The translations under genes and the position numbers were made by a program. Below are positions 1-5,418 of a DNA stretch of 6,308 nt, piece after piece (position 1 is the first letter of the stretch; each line of letters starts with the position of its first letter). The notes below the pieces were generated by a model. The model made no database searches. It had not been told where the DNA came from and was given only the letters and a program-made list of their open reading frames with translations. This stretch comes from Gammaproteobacteria bacterium (GTDB taxonomy: Bacteria; Pseudomonadota; Gammaproteobacteria; Steroidobacterales; BM003). The DNA lies in contig JAPHSC010000232.1 in the NCBI GenBank assembly GCA_026193125.1, positions 1 through 6,308 on the forward strand, written 5' to 3'.

Positions 1-327
1 TCCGGCGGTACCGACAATCACCTGTTGCTGGTCAGCCTGGTGGACAAGGACATAACAGGCAAGGATGCGGACGCGGCCCTGGGTCGCGCCTACATCACGG
101 TAAACAAGAACACGGTACCGAATGATCCCCGCTCGCCCTTTGTGACCAGTGGCTTGCGCCTGGGTACACCGGCAATTACCACCAGGGGATTTGGCAAGGC
201 CGAGGTGATCGAGCTCACCGGCTGGATTTGCGACATCCTTGATGACCTCGAAAACGAGGCGATCGTAGACCGGGTGCGCGACCAGGTGCTGGATCTGTGT
301 TCCAGGTTTCCGGTTTACGCCGGCTAG
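1..327 (+). CDS. glyA: Serine hydroxymethyltransferase, C-terminal part (5' truncated by window)
   Basis: This is the last 108 residues of a PLP enzyme that interconverts serine and glycine while moving a one-carbon unit to or from tetrahydrofolate in the cytosol. The reading frame is open from base 1 and ends at TAG 325-327. Visible family signatures are SGGTDNH at the very start, the TVNKN.VPNDPRSPFVTSG block, and GLRLGTPAITTRGF. The Arg at partial residue 53 (GLR) corresponds to the conserved arginine that binds the substrate carboxylate. The full protein is normally about 415-420 residues, so roughly three quarters lies upstream of the window, including the PLP-binding lysine. I see no terminator after the gene: the 43-nt gap to nrdR holds only a weak 4-bp stem without a T tract. 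The glyA-nrdR adjacency is common in proteobacteria, and read-through into nrdR is an inference. Confidence 0.97.
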   Translation, partial: SGGTDNHLLLVSLVDKDITGKDADAALGRAYITVNKNTVPNDPRSPFVTSGLRLGTPAITTRGFGKAEVIELTGWICDILDDLENEAIVDRVRDQVLDLCSRFPVYAG

Positions 328-370
328 GGAGCCCCTGATCCGGTCATGAACGTGTATCAATGGTAAGGCC

Positions 371-877
371 ATGCATTGTCCATTCTGTGCCCATGAAGAG
401 ACCAAGGTCACCGACTCCCGCTTGACGGGGGAGGGGACCCAGATTCGGCGCAGGCGTGAGTGCCTCGCCTGCGGTGAGCGTTTTACCACCTTTGAAACCG
501 CCGAGCTGGTGCTGCCCTACGTGGTGAAACGGGACAAGTCGCGGCAGCCGTTTGACCAGGGCAAGTTGCGGGCGGGCATCACGCGCGCCCTGGAAAAGCG
601 CCCGGTCAGCAGTGAGGACGTGGAGGCAGCCATCGCTCACGTGGTGCACAAGTTGCGGGTGGCTGGCGAACGGGAGGTGCCGGCAAGGATGGTGGGTGAG
701 TTGGTGATGGAGGAATTGCGGGCCATGGACGAGGTCGCCTACGTGCGTTTCGCTTCGGTTTATCGCAGCTTCCAGGATCTGGATGAGTTCAAGGAAGAAA
801 TCGAGCGCCTGCGCCAGGACACCACCAGCGGCAACCGGCAACAGCTGCCCTTGCTGCCCGAGACCAAGCGTCGATAG
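371..877 (+). CDS. nrdR: Transcriptional repressor NrdR
   Basis: NrdR is a 168-residue zinc-ribbon/ATP-cone regulator that represses ribonucleotide reductase genes in response to the ATP/dATP balance. The zinc ribbon is complete, with Cys3 and Cys6 (HCPFC) and Cys31 and Cys34 (CLACGERF), and an arginine-rich loop (RRRR at 26-29) lies between the pairs as in the DNA-binding domain of the family. The ATP-cone follows from about residue 46 to 137, starting VVKRD..R.PFD..KL..GI..A and including VA..RFASVYR.F.D. The conserved MHCPFC start fixes the ATG. The Shine-Dalgarno is weak and close (TAAGG 364-368). A short hydrophilic tail ends the protein. NrdR next to ribD is an old, widely conserved arrangement. 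I saw no NrdR box in front of this gene, so autoregulation is not supported. The targets (nrd operons) lie outside the window. Confidence 0.97.
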   Translation: MHCPFCAHEETKVTDSRLTGEGTQIRRRRECLACGERFTTFETAELVLPYVVKRDKSRQPFDQGKLRAGITRALEKRPVSSEDVEAAIAHVVHKLRVAGEREVPARMVGELVMEELRAMDEVAYVRFASVYRSFQDLDEFKEEIERLRQDTTSGNRQQLPLLPETKRR

Positions 878-898
878 ACGCGCTATACGGTTGCCGTC

Positions 899-1996
899 AT
901 GACAAAGTTTAGCCAACAGGACCATCAGTTCATGCGGCGCGCAGTAGAGTTGGCCGCGCGCGGACTGTATACAACCGATCCAAATCCGCGTGTGGGCTGC
1001 GTAATAGTGAACGACGGCCAGCTTGTGGGCGAAGGTTGGCACCGGCGCGCCGGTGAGCCGCATGCCGAGGTGTACGCCCTGGAACAGGCGGGCGAGCGAG
1101 CCCGGGGCGCGACGGTGTACCTGACCCTGGAGCCATGTTCTCACCATGGCAGGACCCCGCCATGCGCTGAGGCTCTGCTGCGAGCACAGCCCACCCGCGT
1201 GGTGGTAGCGGGCAGCGACCCGAATCCACAAGTAGCGGGGCAGGGTCTGGCGTTGCTGCAGCAGGCCGGGATTGAGGTCCAGACTGGCCTGGAAGCCGAG
1301 CAGGCCGAGGCCCTGAATCCCGGCTTCTTGAAGCGTATGCGCAGTGGGCGGCCCTGGGTGCGCCTGAAGGTGGCGGCAAGCCTGGATGGTCAGACCGCCC
1401 TGGCCAATGGCCAAAGCCAGTGGATCACCGGGGTAGAGGCGCGCCGTGACGTACAGCACTGGCGGGCACGCAGCTCGGCGCTGGTGACCGGTATTGGCAC
1501 CCTGTTGGCCGACGACCCAAGTCTGAATCAACGTCTGGACGAGGCGCAACGGCAGCCCGCGAGGGTGGTCTTGGACAGCCATTTACGGACACCGCCCACG
1601 GCGAGGACGCTGGCTCTTCCCGGGCAGGTGCTGCTGTTCGCATCCAGTCTTGACCGGGCGGCGGCTTTGGAAGCGGTGGGTGCGACTGTGGAGTTGATAC
1701 CGGCGGGTACTGGCGGACTGGACCTGGGGGCGGTACTGGATCGCCTGGGTGAACTGGAAATGAACGAGGTCCTGGTGGAGGCGGGCGCGACCCTGGCGGG
1801 CGCTTTCCTCGCCGCCGGTCTGGTAGACGAGCTGATCGTTTACCTGGCGCCCTGCCTGCTGGGCAATCAGGGTAGAGGCATGTTTGCACTGGGAGAGCTC
1901 ACCGCCCTGTCAGACCGGGTACAATTACGGATTCTGGACGTGACGCGAGTGGGCGAGGATTTGCGCCTCATTGCAAGACCGGGTGAGAAACACTGA
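899..1996 (+). CDS. ribD: Bifunctional riboflavin biosynthesis protein RibD (deaminase/reductase)
   Basis: This 365-residue enzyme catalyses two consecutive steps after GTP cyclohydrolase II: deamination of the diaminopyrimidine ribosylaminophosphate and NADPH-dependent reduction of the ribose side chain. The N-terminal deaminase domain (about 1-145) carries zinc ligands His55 (in HAE, with catalytic Glu57), Cys80 and Cys89 in the P-C-S-H-H-G-R-T-P-P-C block. The reductase domain (about 150-360) opens with RLKVAASLDG (Lys157), continues with SQWITG, ARRDVQHWRA and the T-L-L-A-D-D-P loop, and later has VEAGATLAGAFL and the VDELIVY.AP segment. Length and domain order match E. coli RibD. The ATG at 899 is 21 nt after nrdR, has no strong Shine-Dalgarno, and could be translationally coupled. 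An alternative ATG at 932 would remove 11 residues. The stop overlaps the ribE start by one base (TGATG). A 16-bp palindrome at 1040-1055 lies in codons 48-53. Confidence 0.97.
   Translation: MTKFSQQDHQFMRRAVELAARGLYTTDPNPRVGCVIVNDGQLVGEGWHRRAGEPHAEVYALEQAGERARGATVYLTLEPCSHHGRTPPCAEALLRAQPTRVVVAGSDPNPQVAGQGLALLQQAGIEVQTGLEAEQAEALNPGFLKRMRSGRPWVRLKVAASLDGQTALANGQSQWITGVEARRDVQHWRARSSALVTGIGTLLADDPSLNQRLDEAQRQPARVVLDSHLRTPPTARTLALPGQVLLFASSLDRAAALEAVGATVELIPAGTGGLDLGAVLDRLGELEMNEVLVEAGATLAGAFLAAGLVDELIVYLAPCLLGNQGRGMFALGELTALSDRVQLRILDVTRVGEDLRLIARPGEKH
1040..1055. repeat. 16-bp perfect palindrome inside ribD
   Basis: CACCGGCG followed by its reverse complement CGCCGGTG, in codons 48-53 of ribD (H-R-R-A-G-E), just before the HAE zinc motif. 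In a GC-rich window of this length one such palindrome could arise by chance, and the protein sequence here is ordinary for the family. Confidence 0.6.
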
Positions 1997-2643
1997 TGTT
2001 TACAGGGATTATTCAGACCGTGGGGCACATCGGGTCGCTGGAATCGCGCGGCGGTGATGTGCGTCTGACGGTGAAGGCTCCGGGCATGGACTTCTCCGCT
2101 TGCGCCCTGGGTGACAGCATCGCGGTGAACGGCGTCTGCCTGACCGCGGTAGAACTGGGGCAGGACTATTTTGTGGCCGATTGTTCGCGTGAAACATTGC
2201 AGGTGACGACCCTGGGCAAACTGGGCACGTCGGATCCGGTGAACCTGGAAAAGGCCTTGTGCCTGGGGCAGCCGCTGGGAGGACACCTGGTAAGCGGGCA
2301 CGTGGACGGTGTCGGTCGCCTGCTGGAGCAGCATGAAGATGCACGTTCGGTGCGTTTGGATTTCGAGATGCCGCAAGACCTTGTTCGCTACGTGGCCAAA
2401 AAAGGCTCCATCTGTGTAAACGGCGTCAGTCTTACGGTCAATGATGTCAAGGGCAGTCGTTTTGAAGTGAACATCGTGCCCCACACTTTGCGTGCCACCA
2501 CCCTGGGCGCGATCGGCCCGGGTGACCAGGTCAATCTCGAGGTCGACCTGGTCGCCCGCTATCTTGAGCGACTGGTGATGCCTGACGGTGAGAGCAGTGG
2601 CCTGGACCTGGGCAAGCTGCGGGATGCCGGCTTCATTAATTAA
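1996..2643 (+). CDS. ribE: Riboflavin synthase, alpha subunit
   Basis: This 215-residue protein converts two molecules of 6,7-dimethyl-8-ribityllumazine to riboflavin plus a pyrimidine that is recycled by RibH. It has the expected tandem repeat of two lumazine-binding barrels. The first half contains the N-terminal MFTGII, NGVCLT (about 45-50) and VNLEKAL. The second half contains SGHVDGVG (about 99-106), NGVSLTVN, VNIVPHTLRATTLG and VNLEVDLVARYLERL, followed by a short C-terminal tail. MFTGII at the start is the family hallmark, so the ATG at 1996 is secure. It overlaps the ribD stop by one base, which suggests translational coupling. The symbol follows the scheme in which ribE is the synthase; E. 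coli literature also uses ribC. A long inverted repeat capable of a hairpin lies in the last part of the gene (2519-2558). Confidence 0.97.
   Translation: MFTGIIQTVGHIGSLESRGGDVRLTVKAPGMDFSACALGDSIAVNGVCLTAVELGQDYFVADCSRETLQVTTLGKLGTSDPVNLEKALCLGQPLGGHLVSGHVDGVGRLLEQHEDARSVRLDFEMPQDLVRYVAKKGSICVNGVSLTVNDVKGSRFEVNIVPHTLRATTLGAIGPGDQVNLEVDLVARYLERLVMPDGESSGLDLGKLRDAGFIN
2519..2558 (+). repeat. Inverted repeat / potential 14-bp hairpin in the 3' part of ribE
   Basis: Left arm 2519-2532 (CGGGTGACCAGGTC) and right arm 2545-2558 (GACCTGGTCGCCCG) pair with one G-U wobble around a 12-nt loop. It lies in codons for the conserved G-D-Q-V-N-L-E-V-D-L-V-A segment. No T tract follows, so it is not an intrinsic terminator. 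The repeated Asp-x-Val codons partly explain the symmetry. Confidence 0.5.
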
Positions 2644-2645
2644 TG
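2634..2645. repeat. 12-bp perfect palindrome at the AT-rich ribE-ribBX junction
   Basis: CATTAATTAATG reads the same on both strands and spans the ribE stop codon. A second, smaller inverted repeat follows at 2650-2662 (TCAG, five bases, CTGA). The 33-nt gap 2644-2676 has only 9 G/C bases, unlike the GC-rich surroundings. It could be an operator or simply an AT-rich stop/initiation region; no regulator is implied by the neighbours. Confidence 0.5.
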
Positions 2646-2664
2646 CTTATCAGTAATTCTGAAC

Positions 2665-2670
2665 AAAGGA
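2665..2670 (+). promoter_or_regulatory. Ribosome binding site deciding the TTG start of ribBX
   Basis: AAAGGA lies six bases before TTG 2677. The in-frame ribE stop is at 2641-2643 and no ATG, GTG or other TTG occurs before Met16 (2722), so this site decides the start. The TTG may lower ribBX translation compared with ribE and ribH, which is inference. Confidence 0.8.
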
Positions 2671-2676
2671 ATAATT

Positions 2677-3801
2677 TTGCATAACATTCAAGAAGTCCTT
2701 GCCGATTACAAGGCTGGCAAGATGGTTATCCTGGTCGACGACGAGGATAGAGAAAATGAAGGCGACTTGTTGATGGCTGCTGAATTGGTCAAGGCAGAGG
2801 ACATCAACTTTATGGCCCGCTTCGGGCGTGGCCTGATCTGCCTGACCCTGACACGTGAGCGCTGCCGGCAATTGCGACTGCCCCTGATGGTGCGTGAGAC
2901 CGACCAGGATCAATCCACCAATTTCACCTTGTCGATCGAGGCGGCCGAAGGTGTGACCACCGGAATTTCCGCCCATGACCGGGCGCAAACGATACAGGCT
3001 GCAGTCGGCGCCAATGCCCGGCCGGAGGATATTCGGCAGCCTGGTCATGTATTCCCGCTGATGGCCCAGCCCGGTGGCGTGCTGACCCGCGCAGGTCATA
3101 CCGAGGCAGGTTGTGACCTGGCCCGTATTGCCGGGATGAAGGAATCAGCCTCGGTGATCGTGGAAATTCTAAACGAAGACGGCACCATGGCCCGGCGTCC
3201 GGACCTGGAGAAATTTTCCGAACAACATAATATCAAGATCGGCTCAATCGCTGACCTCATTCACTATCGCCTGGAAATTGAGAACACCATCGAGCGTATC
3301 TCCCACCAGAAAGTGGATACTGAATTCGGCGAGTTTGACTTGTACTGCTACGATGACTATGTGCACCGGGACGTACACCTCGCCCTGGTCAGGGGTGACC
3401 TGAGTGCCAGGGAGCCTGCCCTGGTCAGGGTGCACGTGCAGGATACCCTGAGCGACGTGCTGGGCGCCAAGAGCAAGACCCTTGGCTGGCCCCTGCGCAG
3501 CGCCATGCGCCAGATCGCCGAATCGGGAAGCGGCGTGGTAGTGATCCTGCGGCCGCCGGAAACCCCGCGCCAGCTTATGGATGCGTTGCAGGCGCTGGTT
3601 TCCAACAAGAAGACCCCGCGCAAGGACCGGGTCGAGGGCACCCGTGTGCTGCGTACCTACGGTACTGGCGCACAGATACTGAGAGACCTTGGCGTGAGCA
3701 AGATGCGGGTGCTAAGCGCGCCCACACAAATGCATGGCATTTCCGGTTTTGGACTGGAAGTGGTGGAATACGTGGATGAACAAAAGCCCAGTGAGGCCTG
3801 A
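2677..3801 (+). CDS. ribBX: 3,4-dihydroxy-2-butanone 4-phosphate synthase with degenerate GTP cyclohydrolase II-like domain (RibBX type)
   Basis: The N-terminal domain (about 1-200) makes 3,4-dihydroxy-2-butanone 4-phosphate from ribulose 5-phosphate, the four-carbon unit used by RibH. Its active-site motifs are intact: DDEDRENEGD (21-30, acidic loop with Glu26 and Glu28), TNFTLSIEA (81-89), GISAHDRAQTI (96-106), QPGHVFPL (121-128) and GHTEAGCDLA (140-149). The C-terminal part (about 205-370) is collinear with GTP cyclohydrolase II (ALVRGD, LVRVH), but where RibA has three zinc cysteines this protein has Asp256, Lys267 and Leu269, and the downstream catalytic RQEGR-like segment is replaced by R-P-P-E-T-P-R. 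It should therefore not act as GTP cyclohydrolase II. This matches the described proteobacterial RibBX variants, whose second domain has no established role. The start is TTG 2677: it is the only ATG/GTG/TTG between the in-frame ribE stop and Met16, sits 6 nt after AAAGGA, and restores the family N-terminus. Confidence 0.93.
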   Translation: MHNIQEVLADYKAGKMVILVDDEDRENEGDLLMAAELVKAEDINFMARFGRGLICLTLTRERCRQLRLPLMVRETDQDQSTNFTLSIEAAEGVTTGISAHDRAQTIQAAVGANARPEDIRQPGHVFPLMAQPGGVLTRAGHTEAGCDLARIAGMKESASVIVEILNEDGTMARRPDLEKFSEQHNIKIGSIADLIHYRLEIENTIERISHQKVDTEFGEFDLYCYDDYVHRDVHLALVRGDLSAREPALVRVHVQDTLSDVLGAKSKTLGWPLRSAMRQIAESGSGVVVILRPPETPRQLMDALQALVSNKKTPRKDRVEGTRVLRTYGTGAQILRDLGVSKMRVLSAPTQMHGISGFGLEVVEYVDEQKPSEA

Positions 3802-3804
3802 TCG

Positions 3805-4281
3805 ATGGAAAAGCTCAAGCAGTTTGAAGGTGACTTGCAGGTGCGTGATCTGCGTATCGTCATTGTCGCAACCCGATTCAATGAATTCATCGTAGACAGC
3901 CTGGTCAAGGGTGCGGTGCATGCTCTGCGCCAGCACGGTGCACAGGACAGTGACATACATGTCGTGCATGTGCCGGGGGCATTCGAGTTGCCCCTCGCAG
4001 TGAAGCACCTTGCGGCCTCCAGGCGCTATGACGCGATAGTTGCCCTGGGTGCAGTCATTCGCGGATCCACACCGCATTTTGATTACGTGGCCAGTGAATG
4101 CGCCAAGGGTGTCGCCAGTGCAAGCATGAGCCACGACGTGCCGGTCGGATTCGGCGTACTGACCGTCGATACGATTGAGCAGGCGATTGAGCGGGCCGGC
4201 ACCAAGGCCGGCAACAAGGGTGCCGAGGCCGCCTTGTGCGCGGTGGAAATGGTGAATTTACTGCGCCAGCTGGAGCGCTGA
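3805..4281 (+). CDS. ribH: 6,7-dimethyl-8-ribityllumazine synthase
   Basis: This 158-residue enzyme condenses 5-amino-6-ribitylamino-uracil (from the RibD branch) with the RibB product to give lumazine, the substrate of RibE. Family marks are RFNEF (24-28, aromatic substrate-stacking position), VPGAFELP (56-63), the GAVIRGSTPHFDYV block (82-95) with catalytic His91, GVLT (117-120), and AIERAGTKAGNKG (127-139) with Arg130 and Lys134 at the phosphate-binding region. Length fits the family, which forms pentamers or 60-mer capsids; I cannot tell which from sequence alone. The ATG at 3805 is 3 nt after the ribBX stop, with GAGG at 3793-3796 as Shine-Dalgarno inside the end of ribBX. This supports tight coupling of the two enzymes that feed the same reaction. 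The gene ends 2 nt before the nusB start. Confidence 0.97.
   Translation: MEKLKQFEGDLQVRDLRIVIVATRFNEFIVDSLVKGAVHALRQHGAQDSDIHVVHVPGAFELPLAVKHLAASRRYDAIVALGAVIRGSTPHFDYVASECAKGVASASMSHDVPVGFGVLTVDTIEQAIERAGTKAGNKGAEAALCAVEMVNLLRQLER
4272..4275 (+). promoter_or_regulatory. Ribosome binding site for the GTG start of nusB
   Basis: GGAG within the last codons of ribH stands eight bases before GTG 4284. It supports the GTG start rather than the in-frame ATG at 4236 inside ribH, and implies coupling of nusB translation to ribH. Confidence 0.7.
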
Positions 4282-4283
4282 GA

Positions 4284-4841
4284 GTGCAGGGCAAAGCCAA
4301 CAAGCGCGTCCCGACCGGGCGGAGCAAGGCACGCGAGCTGGCCATGTGGGCTTTGTACCAGCAACAGATTACCGGTATGGACCAGCGGGATATCTACAAC
4401 CAGTTTTTGCTGGATACCTCGGGGTCAAGGCTCAATCTTGATCTTATCGCCGGCGTTGTGACTGAGTATATCGAGGAAATGGAAAAGGCCTCGCTGGAAG
4501 ATTTTGATGCGCGCTATTTCTCCGGCGCCGATCCGAAGTACTTCAAGGAACTGGTGCTGAATATTCCGCCGCTGGCAGAAGAGCTGGAAGCAATTCTCGC
4601 GGCTTTTTCCGATCGTCCGATCATCCAGCTGGACCCGGTTGAGCGCAGCATCCTGCTGGTCGGCGCATACGAGTTGCGTGATCGACCGGATATTCCTTAT
4701 CGCGTGGTGATCAATGAAGCCGTGGAGCTGGCCAAGTTTTATGGCGCCGAGGATGGTCATCGTTTCGTCAATGCGCTGCTGGACAAGGCCTCGGGCGAGC
4801 TTCGTCAGGTAGAGCGCAAGGCCAGGCAGAACAAGACCTGA
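4284..4841 (+). CDS. nusB: Transcription antitermination factor NusB, with an internal insertion
   Basis: NusB binds boxA RNA with NusE (ribosomal protein S10) and supports antitermination of rRNA operons. Conserved parts are SKARELAMWALYQQQ (14-28), YFKELV (86-91), LDPVERSILLVGAYELRDRPDIPYRVVINEAVELAKFYG (116-154) and RFVNALLDK (160-168). I place the start at GTG 4284, two bases after the ribH stop and 8 nt after GGAG 4272-4275. An in-frame ATG at 4236 would overlap ribH by 46 nt and is not needed. The protein is 185 residues against 139 in E. coli. Besides short ends, there are 43 residues between Q-F-L (40-42) and the Y-F of the YFKELV motif, where E. coli has about 11. The extra segment is acidic and predicted helical (for example EYIEEMEK at 61-68) and contains a second D-x-R-Y-F (75-79). 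The reading frame is continuous, so this is an insertion rather than a frameshift. Confidence 0.95.
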   Translation: MQGKANKRVPTGRSKARELAMWALYQQQITGMDQRDIYNQFLLDTSGSRLNLDLIAGVVTEYIEEMEKASLEDFDARYFSGADPKYFKELVLNIPPLAEELEAILAAFSDRPIIQLDPVERSILLVGAYELRDRPDIPYRVVINEAVELAKFYGAEDGHRFVNALLDKASGELRQVERKARQNKT

Positions 4842-4851
4842 GGAACAAGAT

Positions 4852-5403
4852 ATGCCTTTACCCAGTCCTGTAGAGCGTGATCATCTGCACACCCGCCGTA
4901 TTAGGTGCGAGGGTTTCAAGCGGGCCGACGGCCTGTGGGAAATAGAAGGCAGGTTGACGGACACCAAGAGTTACGATTTTGACAGTCGTGTACGTGGACG
5001 ACTGCGTGCCAGTGAAAAAGTGCACTTGATGCGTATGCGCCTGACGCTGGATGACGATTTTGTTGTTCGCGAAGTTCATGTGAGTCTTGACGAGTACCCT
5101 TATCCTGCCTGCCTGGGTATCGCACCTGATTATCAGCAGTTGGTCGGATTGCGCGTGGGACCTGCTTGGTCGAGCGAGGTGCGGGAGATGTTTGGTGGTG
5201 TAAAGGGGTGTCTGCGCATAATCGAGTTGGCGGATAACCTGGCCGACACGGCGTTTCAGACCATGGGTCCGTTAATGCCCGAATTGCTCAACAGCACCGA
5301 GAACAAGCCGCCGCACCTGGATACTTGTCACGCCCTGAGTACGTCGGGCCCGGTGGTCCAGGAGTTCTATCCGACCTGGTACCACGACGAGGAAAGCCGA
5401 TAA
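4852..5403 (+). CDS. DUF2889 family protein, function unknown
   Basis: I recognise this 183-residue protein as a DUF2889-type protein; no biochemical role is established for the family as far as I know. Visible family-like blocks are L-H-T-R-R (12-16), G-F-K-R-A-D-G-L-W-E-I-E-G (21-33) followed by DTKSYDF (37-43), A-S-E-K-V-H (53-58), the R-L-T-L-D-D-D strand (63-69), Y-P-A-C (84-87), V-G-P-A-W (102-106), G-G-V-K-G-C (115-120), T-A-F-Q-T (133-137) and a C-terminal P-P-H-L-D-T-C-H-A-L (153-162) ending in Y-P-T-W-Y. The conserved His, Cys and Asp residues could bind a metal, which is inference. From memory many members have Cys-Thr-His-Leu after the GG-x-x-G block, whereas this one has Cys-Leu-Arg-Ile. 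No signal peptide or membrane segment is seen, so it is probably cytosolic. It starts 10 nt after nusB, with GAGG at 4840-4843 overlapping the nusB stop, and ends 15 nt before thiL. It is evidently co-transcribed. Confidence 0.85.
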   Translation: MPLPSPVERDHLHTRRIRCEGFKRADGLWEIEGRLTDTKSYDFDSRVRGRLRASEKVHLMRMRLTLDDDFVVREVHVSLDEYPYPACLGIAPDYQQLVGLRVGPAWSSEVREMFGGVKGCLRIIELADNLADTAFQTMGPLMPELLNSTENKPPHLDTCHALSTSGPVVQEFYPTWYHDEESR

Positions 5404-5406
5404 ACC

Positions 5407-5412
5407 GGGGAG
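5407..5412 (+). promoter_or_regulatory. Ribosome binding site for the TTG start of thiL
   Basis: GGGGAG stands six bases before TTG 5419, directly after the TAA of the DUF2889 gene. This is a good Shine-Dalgarno match and the only one positioned for the conserved thiL N-terminus. Confidence 0.75.
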
Positions 5413-5418
5413 TCTGGT

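Noticed and set aside
322..336. Terminator after glyA
   Set aside because: Only alternative 4-bp stems with 3-4-nt loops can be drawn around the stop codon, and no T tract follows.
328..370. NrdR box or other operator before nrdR
   Set aside because: No sequence resembling the A/T-rich palindromic NrdR box is present in the 43-nt gap.
344..1582. 412-codon open frame on the minus strand opposite nrdR and ribD
   Set aside because: It lies antisense to two well-recognised genes, has low-complexity composition typical of GC-rich shadow frames, and resembles no family I know. Other minus-strand frames opposite ribE, ribBX, ribH and thiL are rejected for the same reason.
2647..2675. Possible sigma-70 promoter (TTATCA, 17 nt, AATAAT) in front of ribBX
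   Set aside because: The -10 would end at 2675, so transcription would begin downstream of the TTG start and lack the Shine-Dalgarno. AT-rich sequence gives such matches easily.
2644..2676. FMN riboswitch (RFN element) before ribBX
   Set aside because: The gap is 33 nt, far shorter than the roughly 120-150 nt aptamer, and none of the conserved RFN blocks are visible. The gap before nrdR (43 nt) is also too short.
3382..3430. 13-nt direct repeat (3382-3394 and 3418-3430) with mutually exclusive CCCTGG/CCAGGG hairpins in ribBX
   Set aside because: Both copies encode the family-typical A-L-V-R and L-V-R-V strands (ALVRG, ALVRV) with preferred codons. Stems are only 5-6 bp, and no leader peptide or T tract accompanies them.
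4194..4214. Near-direct repeat GCCGGCACCAAG / GCCGGCAACAAG in ribH
   Set aside because: It encodes the conserved RAGTKAGNKG motif of lumazine synthase, so protein constraint explains it.
4983..5004. 7-bp inverted repeat CAGTCGT/ACGACTG with 8-nt loop in the DUF2889 gene
   Set aside because: Arms of this length are expected by chance several times in 6 kb, and nothing around it suggests a function.
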